Positions 48,272 to 60,128 are shown, counted from the first letter of the stretch. The stretch: DNA of 64,000 nucleotides from Scalesia atractyloides (GCA_947069175.1 CAMTDV010001633.1:58138102-58202101), one strand, 5' to 3'. Numbers and translations are program-made. The notes: generated by a model not told the origin, from the sequence alone.

Positions 48272-49185
48272 TGTCACACCCCAACCCATGGTGAATTAAC
48301 GGTTGAGGCATGATGATTGTCCAAAGCGTATGGCACTATTAACTATTTCCTAATTAAACATGTTATTAAACTAAATTGTCACACCTTACAAGTAAGTTCA
48401 AATAATCCTACAATTTCAAAAAGAAATATCATAGCCAAATCTCTTCATTAAACTTCTAAAAATCCCTAAGTGACCTTGATCCAAGCTTTCTTCAATTCTC
48501 ATTTCCTGTATCACGTATAAAAAGTATTTTGGGTCAACTACAAAGAGCTGGTAAGTAAAGCTAAGTTAAGTAAAAGTTAATTTATTTCTAAAAGTAAGCA
48601 TGCAATTTATGTGTGAATCATGTATAACAAATAATGGACAAACAACAACAAATAAAATATACCAAACACGTGAGTCTCAAGCCCACAAGGAGCGAGACCA
48701 ATGTGACATGACCATATTCCATAGCCATGAGGAAGGGGTCAGCCACTGATAAATAAAATAAACTTATGTATGAGTTTCAAACTCCAAGGGCATGACTAAA
48801 TGATGGTGGCGATACCAATATTCCACAGTCATGAGGAAAGGTCAGCCTAAGAATAGTCAGGAGATACCAACATCCCATAGTCGTGAGGAAAGGTCAGTCG
48901 TGGATCCACAATGAATGATTGCTTGCATATAATTGACTGAGATACAAAGCTAAATAAACAAACAAGTAACAAGTACATGGAACAAATAACCCACACGTTG
49001 ACTTTGCATGTTAGATAATTGAATTAAATAAATATGAAATTTTACGTGACACATGAGACACCCAAAAAAGTTTAATGACAATAGGGAAAGAGATTAACTC
49101 ACTATTTTTCGAGTGATCCCACAAATGACAATGACACCACACGAGAAAGAGTAACTCAAATAAATGAACAATATATATATATAAC
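48272..49185 (-). repeat. Partial Ty3/gypsy-type LTR (3' part, - strand)
   Basis: TGTCACACCCCAACCCATG at 48272 is the reverse complement of a plant Ty3/gypsy LTR 3' end. It continues to 49185, where element D begins. Within it a unit with ccatag(c/t)(c/g)gtgaggaaaggtcag occurs three times near 48710, 48823 and 48876. The LTR start is missing. Confidence 0.6.
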
Positions 49186-51566
49186 TGTCACACCCTGATT
49201 TCCCGGTGGGCCCGGACTTGGGATATATGCGTGACGATTGATATCAGTAATCACAATGCACAGCGGAAGATGGGATTTTAACTTACATATCACAAAAGTA
49301 CAAACATAAAGGAAAGTACAAAATTATCATAATTTGTTCGTACTAAAAAGATCCACAGGAGGATCAATGTTATAAAATAGACTTGAGACTAATAGGGTCT
49401 TTTTCTAGTGGAATCGCAAATTCCAATATATAAAGACCAAACAGCTCAAGCCTATTCCGTACTTGCTATATAACATGCGCTTAGTCTTTTGAAAATACGT
49501 TAGTTTTCACTGATAAATACAATTAACCGACTCTTCTAAAAATCTTTTCAAAGTTTATTTAATACCATTTGGTAAATAATTTTAAATAACTTGGGACAAA
49601 AAAATCTATTGTTACTAGTTTTACATGCTTGTCTATACAGTTGGGGACCGGAACTAAACGTCGGTACATGATTAATCGACAGACATATTTTCAATATCAT
49701 GTAAATATATATCATTAGCGTTTGTCAAGTGTATGCCTACACCCCGCGCTTAGGTCGTGGCCATTTGCAATTAAATGAGTCGGGATATCCAGGACATGAT
49801 GGTATTAACCCCCAATGTTTAAGTTATCAAGCAAAAAAGCAAAACAGATTAAAACGGGTTATTTAAATTTCATTGACATCATTCGTCCTTTATTCAATAC
49901 CCGACCAAGCGGCTAGTGTCGTATCCCAACCCTTCATAAAGGAAAATAGGCTAAGAGTATTTATTTGTGCTAGTCTTTACAAATTTATAAATCAAAGGTG
50001 TTTAGCATAATCGTATTTCAAAACAACCTAAACACAAACGCAATTTACTGGAGATTCTAGTCCGGAATGAACGAAACTATGATCCGTTAGAATGTTAACG
50101 AGTCTTATATAAGTCATTTGACTTTGATCGGTTAACTTTAATAAATACGTACGGTTCGCTAGATTAAGCAGAGACTGGATATAATGTGTTTTATACCCTT
50201 CCGAATGCAAGGACTCGTATAATATGGATCAAATAACCAAGCATTCTAATTAAAACTGAATTGGAAAGGTTTTGACCCAATTCGGCTAGTTTATATATTT
50301 TATGATATTTAAAGTAGTCGTACGCGCATATGCGGTATCGGGTGGTTGTATAGGCCTTAGACAAGTCCATTATGCCAAAACATACATCACTATGTTATAT
50401 AATCAGTTTCAAAGTCGAATTACATGTTCATTTGGTTTTTAAACCATTTTTAAGCGATAAGGGCAATTTTGGCATTTTAGGCATATTATAAGGACTTTAT
50501 CATAAAACCTATCAAATGACATGATTAAATGGTTTAACTTTAGTGGTTATTCCATACAGTTATATGATCATATAATAACCTTCATACATGCTCTAAACTT
50601 GACCAAACGGGTCAGAATCGAAAGTCAAAGATGTCAAACTATTTGACTTCCGGTTGTGAAATGGGCTCTAAGCAAGAAATGACGAGTTAGACATGATTAA
50701 ACATGTCCTAATATGTCATACAAACTACTATAATATCAAAAATTAAGGTTTCGATACTTAGAAACTCATTTAGCATAATTTGCAAAAAAAACTGTGTTTT
50801 GACTTTATTTAAGACAATGTTGACTCATCATTTTGCCTACTTAATGTGATCTTCAGAGGGTGTAATAACAAGGGATTAACACCTTCATTATTACGATCAT
50901 GTAGCCAAGTTTTTGAACTTTGACTTGACCAAGTTGGTTAAAATCGAAAATCAAAGCAAAAGTCAATTTGCTTGACTTTCGGCTAATAAATAGCCTAGGT
51001 ATGGAAATAGTCTGGAGGGGAACACTTACAAGTGTTCAATATGAAGATTGAACTTTAAGTAGGAGGTCTCTATAGATCAGAAGCTACTCCAAGAGATTAG
51101 AGTGTGAGAATTTGAGAGGTGCAAGCTTGAATGAAGAAATACACCTATATTTATAGTTTTAGAGATTGAATGAGGTTGTGCCAAGTGTTGGAAAGGCTCC
51201 TTAGAGGTTGCTTAGTGTCCACATAGGTGGAAGAAGCAGGGAAGTGGTGGCAATTCGCGAGAAATGTGGCACAAGCTGCAGGAATCTGCCAGCGACACCC
51301 CTTATGGACCATAAGGGTAATAGCTTGCGGTCCGTAAGAACCTCTTTGGCCCCCACTGTTTTAAATAGCCTTACAGACTGTAAGGCATATGCCATGCGGT
51401 CGTCAGAAAATAAAATGTTGGCATTTATCCAACTTTGATCCCTCAATTATTAATCATCTTCCAAATATGATATATTTGTCCCCCTCATTCGACATATCTC
51501 GAATATTTAAGAGTTTATCGGACATGTGTTTCGATATTATTTGATTAACATTTTTGAGTTATCACA
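49186..51566 (-). repeat. 3' LTR of element D (about 2380 bp)
   Basis: On the - strand it starts TGTGATAACTC directly after the purine tract and ends CCGGGAAATCAGGGTGTGACA. The same end is found at the 5' LTR remnant (60129). Two perfect 15-bp dyads, CTTATGGACCATAAG at 51301-51315 and CTTACAGACTGTAAG at 51370-51384, lie upstream of a TATA-like ctataaatata (about 51147-51157 on the - strand). It shares long blocks with the solo LTR at 54568-57234, so the two are one family. Confidence 0.87.
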
Positions 51567-51612
51567 TCCTCACCCCCTTAAAAGATATCCTCGAAATTTT
51601 ATTCAAATAGAT
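51567..51612 (-). other. Polypurine tract of element D
   Basis: On the - strand the sequence reads aaaggggg(t)gaggatg just before the LTR start. Plus-strand DNA synthesis would prime here. Confidence 0.75.
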
Positions 51613-52870
51613 AAGGGTACTTTTGTCTCATATTTGATTCAACCTCCCATGTAAATTATGGGCCACGATGGAAATCCCTTTAACTTTCAAGACAGGGATC
51701 AGTTTTTTTCGGAGCTTTTTAACTTGTCGATCCTCGATCGATAACGGTTTTTCAATAAACCTCAGGCTTTCATCAATCTGCACATCATGGTGCTGCATAG
51801 CTAGCGAGATACCGGCTAGACATTTCTTCAAGTTTGAAATGTGGAATACATTAGGAATTCCACTTAGTCCCTCAGGTAGCTTAAGCTTATAAGCTATGGA
51901 ACCGACATATTTGATTATCTCGAAAGGTCCAATATATCTTGGGCTTGCCATTCTTTCCAAATCTCATGACACCTTTCCAAGGTGATACTTTCAATAACAC
52001 TTTGTCCCAGATTTAGAACTTAAGAGGTTTTCGCCTCTTGCCAGCATAGTTTTTCTCCATATTACCGGCAGCTTTGAGCCTATCACGGATTTGTATAATC
52101 TTATATGTAGTCTTAAGGACTATCACAGGCCTAGACAGTTGGATTTCTCCAACTTCAGCCCGACAAACAGGCGCTCTACATTCCCTCACCTATAAGGCTT
52201 CAAATGGAGCAGCCTTGATACTCGTATGATAACTATTGTTATAGGAGAATTCTATTACTGGTAGATGATCATCCCAACTACCACCTAGATCAATGACACA
52301 TGCTCTCAGCATGTCTTCCAAAGTTTGGATTGTACGTTCACTTTGACCATCTGTCTATGAATGGTAAGCCGTACTAAAATTTAATCTTGTACCTAAAGCT
52401 TATTGGACACTTTACCAAAAATGTGATGTATATATCTAGTATCTCTATCGTATACTATGGATATTGGCACACCATGAAGGGACACAACATTATCCACGTA
52501 TAATTGGGCCAATTTTTTAGAACTGGAAGTTTCCTTAATTGGCAGAAAGTGGGCTGACTTAGTCAGTCTATCGACTATCACCCATATCGTGTCATTGCCA
52601 TGTTTTGTTTTAGGTAACTTGGTAATCAAGTCCATAGTTACCATTTCTCGTTTCTATGTGGGTATTTAAAGTTGTTGTAGCAAATGTGGTGGTTTCTGAT
52701 GTTCAGCTTTAACTTGCGAACACGTCAGGTATTTAGCTACATAGGTCGCTATGGATTTCTTCATACCCATCCACCAATAATTCTTCTTCAGATCCTGGTA
52801 CTTTTTATCTCCTACAGGATGTACCAAATATTTGGAGTTATATGATTCCTGGAGAATCAAATCTCTGAGT
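51613..52870 (-). pseudogene. Integrase of element D, decayed
   Basis: On the - strand the N-terminal zinc region reads HPVGDKKYQDLKKNYWWMG followed by YLTCSQVKAEHQKPP, with one Cys of the CxxC pair changed (YLTC). The core opens VTMDLITKLPKTKHGNDT (first Asp), then DRLTKSAHFLPIKE and ISIVYDRDTRY (second Asp). The third acidic block is degraded. The C-terminal module reads RYIGPFEIIKYVGSIAYKL, then FHISNLKKCLAG, and ends in a frameshifted chromodomain-like tail (KKLIPVLKVKG). Many stops break the region between 51960 and 52390. Confidence 0.87.
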
Positions 52871-53432
52871 TCTCTAAAGATGGGAACCCAAATTCTATCA
52901 TTGAATCTTAGAGTTATGTCATTTCCAAGTGTTAATTGATCAACAGTTCCACCTAATCCTTCATTAGAAGAATTTGCTTCTCATAAGGCTTGTTTTGGAA
53001 CTTCGAGTAGTTTCTCATTTAAACTAGTTTGAAGTTCAACTCTTTTAGCATGAACCCTAATTGGTTTGATTCTTTCCTTATGGCTCAAGACATCAGCAAC
53101 ATCATTTTCCTTGCCAGGATGATAACGTATCTCGCATTCGTAATCATTTAATTTTTCCATCGCATGTTTAAATCCTTCTGATTAAATATTTGTTGGAGGA
53201 TTTTATGATCCATGTATATAATAAACTTGGTGTCGTATGATAGTGCCTCCATAACTTTAGTGCGAATACCACGACACCTAGTTCTAAATCATGGGTGGTG
53301 TAATTCTTTTCATGCACTTTGAGTTGTCGTAATGCATAGCCAATCACCTTACCTCTTTGCATCAACACGTACCCTAATTATGTGTGGGAAGCATCACAGT
53401 AAACCACGAAGTCTTCAATTCCTTCCTGTAAA
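52871..53432 (-). pseudogene. RNase H region of element D, decayed
   Basis: On the - strand it begins at the junction with the inserted fragment: FVVYCDASH (first Asp), a stop, YVLMQRGKVIGYALRQLKV, and THDLELGVVVFALKLWRHY. A frameshift follows, and the last part reads YTWIIKSSNKYLIRRI where VYTDHKSLQHIF would be expected. The rest is fragmentary. Confidence 0.85.
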
Positions 53433-53893
53433 GATCTGGGCGGGCAGATATTTAGAAAGTGGCACGGTCATGCCACTGTTGGCACGGTCATGCATGAACG
53501 AGAAGCAGTCGGCACTGCCAGTCGCACTGGCAATGCACACGAAGGAATTACGTCTTGCACAGTCATGCCGATGTTGGCACGGCCGCGCATGTCCGAGAGA
53601 TGGCTTGCACCATGGATCGCACTAGCAGTGCGTGCCTAATGATCTGAGATGGCACGGCAATGCCATCTATCCGCACGACCGTGTGCCAGCTGTATCTCCA
53701 TAGAAAGTTTGTATTTTCGCTTAATCGCCTGGAAAATCCTCATTTTCTCCATCTTCTTGTCTGGCACGCTGTTTATAGCCTGTAAATAAAAACATACCTG
53801 ATTAAGTGTCTAATCCATGATTTTATGGCCAAAAATGCTTAAAATGGGAGCAGAATGGGGGATTAAAGTATGTGTAGTTTAACATATATCAAT
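53433..53893 (-). mobile_element. Athila-type LTR fragment inserted in element D pol
   Basis: On the - strand it begins TGATATATGTTAAACTAC, close to the Athila LTR start TGATATACGCC. It continues through dyads of the type GGCACGGTCATGCC and GGCACGGCCGCGC (53456-53690), then stops abruptly where RNase H begins. About 200 codons of reverse transcriptase that should lie between the flanking pieces are missing, so the insertion was accompanied or followed by a deletion. No full LTR end or target duplication is visible. Confidence 0.6.
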
Positions 53894-54562
53894 GACAATG
53901 ACAATGAGATCCATGAAAGTTGTTGGAGCGTTAGTAAGTCCAAATGGCATAACCAAAAACTCATAATGTTCGTATCTCATTCTAAAGGCAGTCCTTGAAC
54001 TTCTTCACTTTTGAACTTCAGCTGATGATAACCAAATCGGAGATCAATCTTGGAAAAGAAACTCGCTCCTTGCAATTGATTGAACAAGTTGTCAATCCTC
54101 GGTAAGAGATAACGGTTCTTGATTGTTATCTTGTTCGGTTCATGATAATCAATGTCCATTCGTATTGAACCGTCCTTCTTTTCTTAAAATAAGATAGGAG
54201 TTCCCCAAGGGGATGAACTATGTTGTATGAAACCTTTCTCCAATAGCTTCTCAAGTTGGGCCTTCAGTTCCTTTATCTCAGTTGGCACCAAACGGTATAG
54301 AGCTCTAGCTATTGGAACTGACCTAGGCAATATGTCGATTCTGAACTCGGCTTGCCTTTCTAGGGGTAATCCCGATAAATCTTCAGGGAATACCTCAGGG
54401 TATTTAGAAATGATAGGTATATCTTCTATTTTGAGCTTTGGTGTATCTACCGTCACTTGTGCCATGTAGATGACACATCCTCTCTTTAAGAACTTATGTG
54501 CCTTAAGCAGAGATGCATTCTCAGACAACCCGTAGTGTCGATCTCCATTAATATTAAGTATT
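53894..54562 (-). pseudogene. Reverse transcriptase (N-terminal half) of element D
   Basis: On the - strand the protease-RT linker reads KYPEVFPEDLSGLPLERQ and EFRIDILPRSVPIARALYR. RT blocks follow: LEKGFIQHSSSPWGTPILF, then a stop, IDYHEPNKITIKNRYLLPR, FFSKIDLRFGYHQLKF, a frameshift, and YEFLVMPFGLTNAPTTFMD. The catalytic F/YxDD block would come next but is lost at the inserted fragment, so the enzyme cannot be active. Confidence 0.88.
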
Positions 54563-54567
54563 TCACC

Positions 54568-57234
54568 TGTGACACCCTGACCGCGTATAAACAACCCGCA
54601 TCGGAAATGTCGAGGAGTCACGTTACAAATTGTTTCAAACACCTGGTACCTAAAGTTTCATTTCATTGATTAATTAGAATTACATTATTTTTTGGAATTT
54701 GAAACAAAACATGAACAACTATTGTATTTTAAGCAAACTAAGAGAGTAACATAGGTTTTGTAGTTAAATTCATGGCTAAGTAATTGTCTTTCAATACTTT
54801 GTCCGACTACAAGTCGATGAGTGAATAAACATTTCTAGCCATGAATCTTAACCAAATTGTTTCTTTGTAAACTCGTGTAACCAAATGTTGAGCACAAAAA
54901 TTGTATGGTTATATACATGTTTGAAACCAAATGTCTTGTATAACCAAATGTCTTTTATGTAAACCAAATGTCTTGTATAAACAACATGTCTTGTTTTGTA
55001 TAAAACAATTTGCCTTTTTGTATATAATGTGTGTAGTTCATCGGCAAATACATTCAAGCCTTGTTGACTGTCGGACAAACCCTTAAAAATAAAGGGTTAT
55101 CAAATGTGTTACACAGTCTCAGTCATTCCCAGGGGAAACTTCCAAACAGGCCTAGGAAGCAGGACAGAGGTTGTCAAACCTATTGTACAATAACATACTA
55201 CCGGTGGGCCTGACCAAAGTTAATGAATGTATCATTGTCATGTTCAACGCACCAATGTTCCGTACAATGTAAAGCATATTGTGTATATAAATCATATGTA
55301 AATAAGTTTTATAGATGTGGAAAATAATTAGCACATATTAATCACCCCAAAACAATTTGAAAACTAAAAAGTGGGGAACTATGTGCTCACTTGGATTGTG
55401 GATGACTTTCTTAATTGTGTTAGCAAAGCTCAAGTGTTTCCTAATAATTCAGATGATTATAAGTTAGTGTATATTGCGGTCTAAATGGAAGATCGGATAG
55501 AATGCGGCCAATTAACCAAACGAGCTAAGGATCTCATATAATATGGTTTGTTAAATCTTACATTCTGATTTGGAAAGGGTTATGAAGTGTTTTGACCCGT
55601 TATGACTTGTTAAAATGGTTTATGCCATTTTAACGAGTCTTATGCACAAATACAGGTTCGGATGGTCAAATGGGTCTTACGACGAGTCCGGCATGTCAAA
55701 ATATCTTATGGGTGTTGTATGATTAGTTGAAGGGGCTGTTTGTCAACTTCTGAATGCTTAAGTGCTGAACGAGTAAAAGGTCTGAACCATTAAGTGCTGA
55801 ACCAGTAAAAGGTCTGAACCATTAAGAGCCAGTATAATGCTTAACAGTTTAGAGGTCTTAACCATTCAGACTCAGTATAATGCTTAACCATTCAGAGGCA
55901 AATGTCCGAATCATTCAGACATTTGCTCGCGAACAAACAGTCTAAACCAATAAGTGTTGAACCAGTTTGAGGTCGAACCATTAAGAGCCCCGTTAAGAGG
56001 TAAACAAACAGCCCCTAAATGTCAAAAATATTGATCATATAAGTTTAAAACATTTTACACAAAACAGGTATTTTTGACATTTTAAAAGTTTATAAAGTTG
56101 ACTCGTCATTTGACTCATCAAACGGAATGACCATAAGGTATAATCTCAGAAGATTATTCCCTATATTTCTATGGTTATATTATTGGGTTTGGTCGGGTCC
56201 TAACGTCAACCAAACGGGTCAGATTCGAAAGTCAAAGCAGAAGTCAAACTGCTTGACTTTCGACTAAGAATTAAGTGCTAAACTAGAAATGACGAGCTAG
56301 AAATGTTAAAACATGTTTTATAATGTTATACAAACTGATTTGGTATTAAAACTTTTGGTTTTAATAACTCTTGCATCGTAAAATGCATTTTATGTGTTTT
56401 TTACTTTTATTCAAAACACGTTTGACTTGTCATTTCACCTACTAAACGTGATAATCAGATGGTGTAATCACAAAGGATTAACCCCTTCAATATTACGATC
56501 ACATAGAAAAGTTCAATTTGAACTTTGACTTGACCAAAATGGTCATAATCGTAAGTTAAAGCAAAAGTCAATTTGCTTGACTTTTGGCTCATAACTAGCT
56601 ATTTAATGAAATAGACTAGGAGAAACACTTACAAGTGTTCAAGAAGGAAGCTTAGAACTCATAGAAGGAGGCCTCAATTGCTGAAGCAAGCTCCAAGAGA
56701 GTTTTTTAGTGAGAAAGAAATGAATGATGTGAAGATTATGAAGAGCAAGGAGCCTATTTATACTAATCATAGATCATGGAGGTGATGACAAGTGTTTGAT
56801 TAGGTGTTAGGGAGTTGCTTAGTGTCCTAACAAGTGTCAAAACCATATTGAATGTGGCAAAAATCGTGCAACGTGGCAAGAATTGAAGATAGGTGGCCAA
56901 ACTTGGTGATCAAGGCAATTTTCTGCATCTGGGAACCCCTTTACGGACCGTAACCATTGCCTTCTGGTCCGTAAGGCCCTCTGATGCAAAACCTTTTGCA
57001 TTTTTTGACAGTTTTGGCCCTTGAACTTGTATTATCACTTATTTACCATTTTAACTCTTCTACCACATTGTTTAGGTTATGTTAAGGCATATATAACTTG
57101 GATTTGTTCCGGAAATGTCGTTAATATCGTTTTGGTCGATCCTACGATTACGTATTTCGTAAATAAAATATAAATATTATTAAACATGGAAATGATCAAA
57201 AGTGTATAACGTTTGAAATCTTGTAAATGTTACA
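54568..57234 (-). mobile_element. Solo LTR (2667 bp) inserted in element D protease
   Basis: On the - strand it starts TGTAACATTTAC and ends GTCAGGGTGTCACA. The flanks TCACC (54563-54567) and TCGCC (57235-57239) are a 5-bp target duplication with one change. The coding match runs KTPSG on one side and GEILNINGDRHYGLSE on the other. It shares blocks with the element D LTR (for example aaagcaaaagtcaatttgct). A perfect dyad TTACGGACCGTAA lies at 56941-56953. It carries a nested MITE at 55731-56016. I see no gene. Confidence 0.9.
55731..56016. mobile_element. hAT-like MITE (286 bp) nested in the solo LTR
   Basis: The terminal inverted repeats are AGGGGCTGTTTGT on the left and ACAAACAGCCCCT on the right, with matching that extends imperfectly to about 21 bp. 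The inside is made of related short units (ctgaaccattaagtgctgaacc and variants). There is no coding capacity. The left flank ttagttga and right flank aaatgtca do not match as an 8-bp duplication, so the superfamily is an inference. Confidence 0.75.
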
Positions 57235-57239
57235 TCGCC

Positions 57240-57625
57240 GGAAGGGGTTTTAATTTTGATTAGCTTTTTATCGCAGACAATATGGACCTGGTTATGGGAC
57301 AACCAGGCCATGCCCAAGACTATATCGAATCCCGCAAGAGTCATAGGTAAGAGGTTTATTGGAATGTATTGATTCTTGATGGATATAACGCATCCCTCTA
57401 GAATCTTAGAAGCTAATTCGATTGTACCATCAGCCATTTCAACTTTGTACGAATGATCTAAAGTTCTTAAGGGTAATTTAATAGTTCACTAAACTTATGA
57501 TCTACAAAACTCTTATCAGTCCCAGAGTCAAATAAAAACCATGCATGAATGTTATTAACCGGAAACGTAATTGTTATAACATTTGTGTCATTCACCGCTT
57601 CTCTTGCGATTAACTGGAAGGCTCG
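57240..57625 (-). pseudogene. Protease of element D, cut by the solo LTR
   Basis: On the - strand it reads ITFPVNNIHAWFLFDSGTD then KSFVDHKF, giving an active-site triad DSGT instead of the usual DSGA. After a frame change it reads VEMADGTIELASKILEGCV, then FDIVLGMAWLSHNQVHIVC (LGMDWL in relatives) and KTPSGD, where the inserted LTR begins. The downstream part resumes at 54562. Confidence 0.87.
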
Positions 57626-58781
57626 AGCATTCGACTTCTTGGCCTCTCCATATTTAAAATTTTCCGCTGGTTGCACGCTTGGTCCAACTAGTCCTGGCAT
57701 CCGAAGCAGAGAGCGTTCTTGATTTCCTTGCACTCATGAGTCTTGTGGCCAGTCTTTTAACATATGCCACATAACCTTTGTTGTTGCTCTACTCGACGTT
57801 GTCCCCAGTGTTATTTCCCGCAAGATTTGCATTCGGCCCTTTATCACTGGACCTCGGTTGGATCTTATTTGAACCGAAATTTCCTTTCTTCGGTGTTGGA
57901 AGCGGTTATCCTCACACTTCCTCTTTCTATCAACCTCATACTTAAGCGATCTCAATTTCACTTCATCATCAGTTAGTGAGAGAGCTAGATCCACCACGGA
58001 TCTAAAAAGCGGGCTTGGAAGATTTCACCATCCCTTTAATCTCGGGTGCTAAACCCCCGATGACACGTGTAATACGTTTAGATTCAGGTGTAATCAGATA
58101 TGGAACCAATCTGGACATTAAGTTGTAATCAGATACATACTTCATGCACTCCAGGTTATTCATTATGAGAGTCAAGAAATCAGACTCTGCTTTTTCAACT
58201 TCATGAGGAGGGTAGTAGGTTTCTTTGATCAATTCGACAAACTTGTCCCAACCCATGTGGTACAACGAAACCTTCCCAGTAGACTGAACCATGGCTTGCC
58301 ACCATGTCAGAGCATCATCCTTAAAGGATTGAGACACATATTTGATTGTGTCTTTTTCAGCACAACCATTGATATCCACAACAGTTTCCATTTCATCTAG
58401 CCATTTCTTGGCATCAATATCTCCCTTCTCCCCTGAAGTCGCGAGGCTTGCAAGAGAATTTTAGGGTTCTTTCTTGGCAACAGGTTTAACTCCGCTCCTT
58501 TCACTCTGAGAAGAGGAGAAATGTGAGCTCTGAGTCTTATATGTGGAAGATTGAGGGATAAAGACAGATTTAAGCTTTGTTGGCTCTAGCCCTTTACATT
58601 TTACCATGAACTCAGTCATAGCCTTGCTGACTTCAGCAGCAATTAGGGATCAGAGGTTATCTCCTCTGCCCTCTCCATCACCGTGCCCCACATTGTCACG
58701 CCCATCGTTGTTATCGCCTGAATTTATGCTTGTCATTATATCAATATTGAGTTGCAGGCCAACAATAGATTTATAGCTCAT
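57626..58781 (-). pseudogene. Gag of element D, decayed
   Basis: On the - strand the likely start is the ATG at 58779-58781 (MSYKSIVGLQLNI). After two stops the capsid domain reads DAKKWLDEMETVVDINGCA, then VSQSFKDDALTWWQAMVQS, WDKFVELIKETYYPPHEVE and KRITRVIGGLAPEIKGMVK (58002-58420). The nucleocapsid follows with a broken CCHC region (HMLKDWPQDS, with the final Cys changed to Trp). Stops at about 58650, 58455 and 58002 inactivate it. Confidence 0.86.
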
Positions 58782-58959
58782 TGCAGATCTATTTAAAATT
58801 AAATTTATATTGAGATGAACGCTTGAATATTTGTAACGAGATAATTAAAATTTAAAATTACAATACATGTCCAAATTGGACTTCTTGGAATAAGAAATAC
58901 AATACTATGTCCTTAAAAGGACTTTTGGAAATATAAATTGTAATAAATAAAAATTTAAA

Positions 58960-59921
58960 GTCTTTAGTCGTCCCTCCTTCCTCTCACTAGCTAGGAGAGC
59001 TTTTTGTATATTTTTCTCGTCCATCGTTCATTCCTTTCGATTTGTCGTTGGATTTGTTCGGTTCATTCCAATGCCTGGTTAATAGCTTCAAGAGGTGCTT
59101 GTTGTTGTGGTGATTGTGGTTGAGGCACCACCAGGTATGAATATCCGGTGTTTGGATAACCCGGATTTTTGTAGGTGGGAGGAAAAGGAGGTGGGCACAA
59201 AGCATTTTGAATGATCGCCTGTATATAGGTCATAAGATGGAGTAGGATAGTTGTGATCGGTAGCAGTTGTGGCATAGGAAATATCATATCCGGTCAAATT
59301 TAGATATGTGGGAATGGGATTATCATAACTCGTAGATGGTGGCTCGGTGACAGGAGCTGTGTTGGATGGTCCACCCATTTGGGGGTCCTCCGGTATTGGT
59401 GGGTAAGATGGTGGAAGTGGTTGAGATCCCGACCATTATCCGGCATGTACTGACATTCGTGCTCTGGTACAGGGCTTCTTCGGTTGTGGTGGTTGTTTTT
59501 ATTGTTGTTCTACCGGTGCTTCTTCTTGTGGAAGTGGTGGAGTTTGAGGAGGTTGATATGGGGGTGTTTGTGGTTGATGCTTGGGTGTATGATCGAAAGT
59601 AAACTGGTTAAAATATTGGTCCCATTCGTTAGGACGTTGATATGGCAAACCTACATAAGATGCAGTATCCCTGGATAGTTCAATTGGTTATTGGTTGGTT
59701 CCGGAAGGTGGCATCTCCGGGTCAGAATCGTTATCTAGTTGGTTCTTACTTGGGTGAGGTGAATTTAGGTGGTTGTGAAGAATGAATGTCTAGATGGCTG
59801 TGAAAAATGGGATTCACTCGAATGTTGTGGATGCTCCTAGTGATGGGAGTGTGATGTTTCCGGCTGATGGTCCGCGTCCTCTCATGGGACCTTTTCCCAT
59901 TCCTCGCCTCCTTGCTGGCAT
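58960..59921 (-). pseudogene. Pro/Gln-rich open frame upstream of gag in element D
   Basis: On the - strand an ATG near 59921 starts MPARRRGMGKGPMRGRGPS and stops after about 35 codons. Open pieces then continue in shifting frames: SDPEMPPSGTNQ, a PQTPPYQPPQTPPLPQEEA stretch, VTEPPSTSYDNPIPTYLNL, PPPFPPTYKNPGYPNTGYS and LVVPQPQSPQQQAPLEAI. It ends in a charged stretch. No known enzymatic domain is seen. About 180 bases of non-coding-looking DNA separate it from the gag ATG, so it may be a separate frame or a gag N-terminal extension split by decay. Confidence 0.55.
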
Positions 59922-59933
59922 GTTACCTGTCAG

Positions 59934-59936
<3 letters not shown>

Positions 59937-60002
<66 letters not shown>
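59937..60002. repeat. (AT)n microsatellite
   Basis: This is a clean run of about 30 AT units in the element D leader. Confidence 0.97.
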
Positions 60003-60008
<6 letters not shown>

Positions 60009-60110
60009 ATAGCCTTACAGGAAGACTTAAACACAGAAATTCCAATGGGATATGCAATTGTGATATTTGAGCTTAGACACAAAAAGGCTAGTGTCTAATC
60101 CACTCAAATT

Positions 60111-60125
60111 GTGGCTCTGATACCA
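60111..60125 (-). other. Primer-binding site (tRNA-iMet type) of element D
   Basis: The - strand reads TGGTATCAGAGCCAC, three bases after the LTR end TGTGACA at 60129-60135. It is perfectly kept. Confidence 0.93.
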
Positions 60126-60128
60126 ACC

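Noticed and set aside
59366..59678. + strand Val/Leu-rich frames
   Set aside because: They are the antisense of the Pro/Gln-rich frame in element D.
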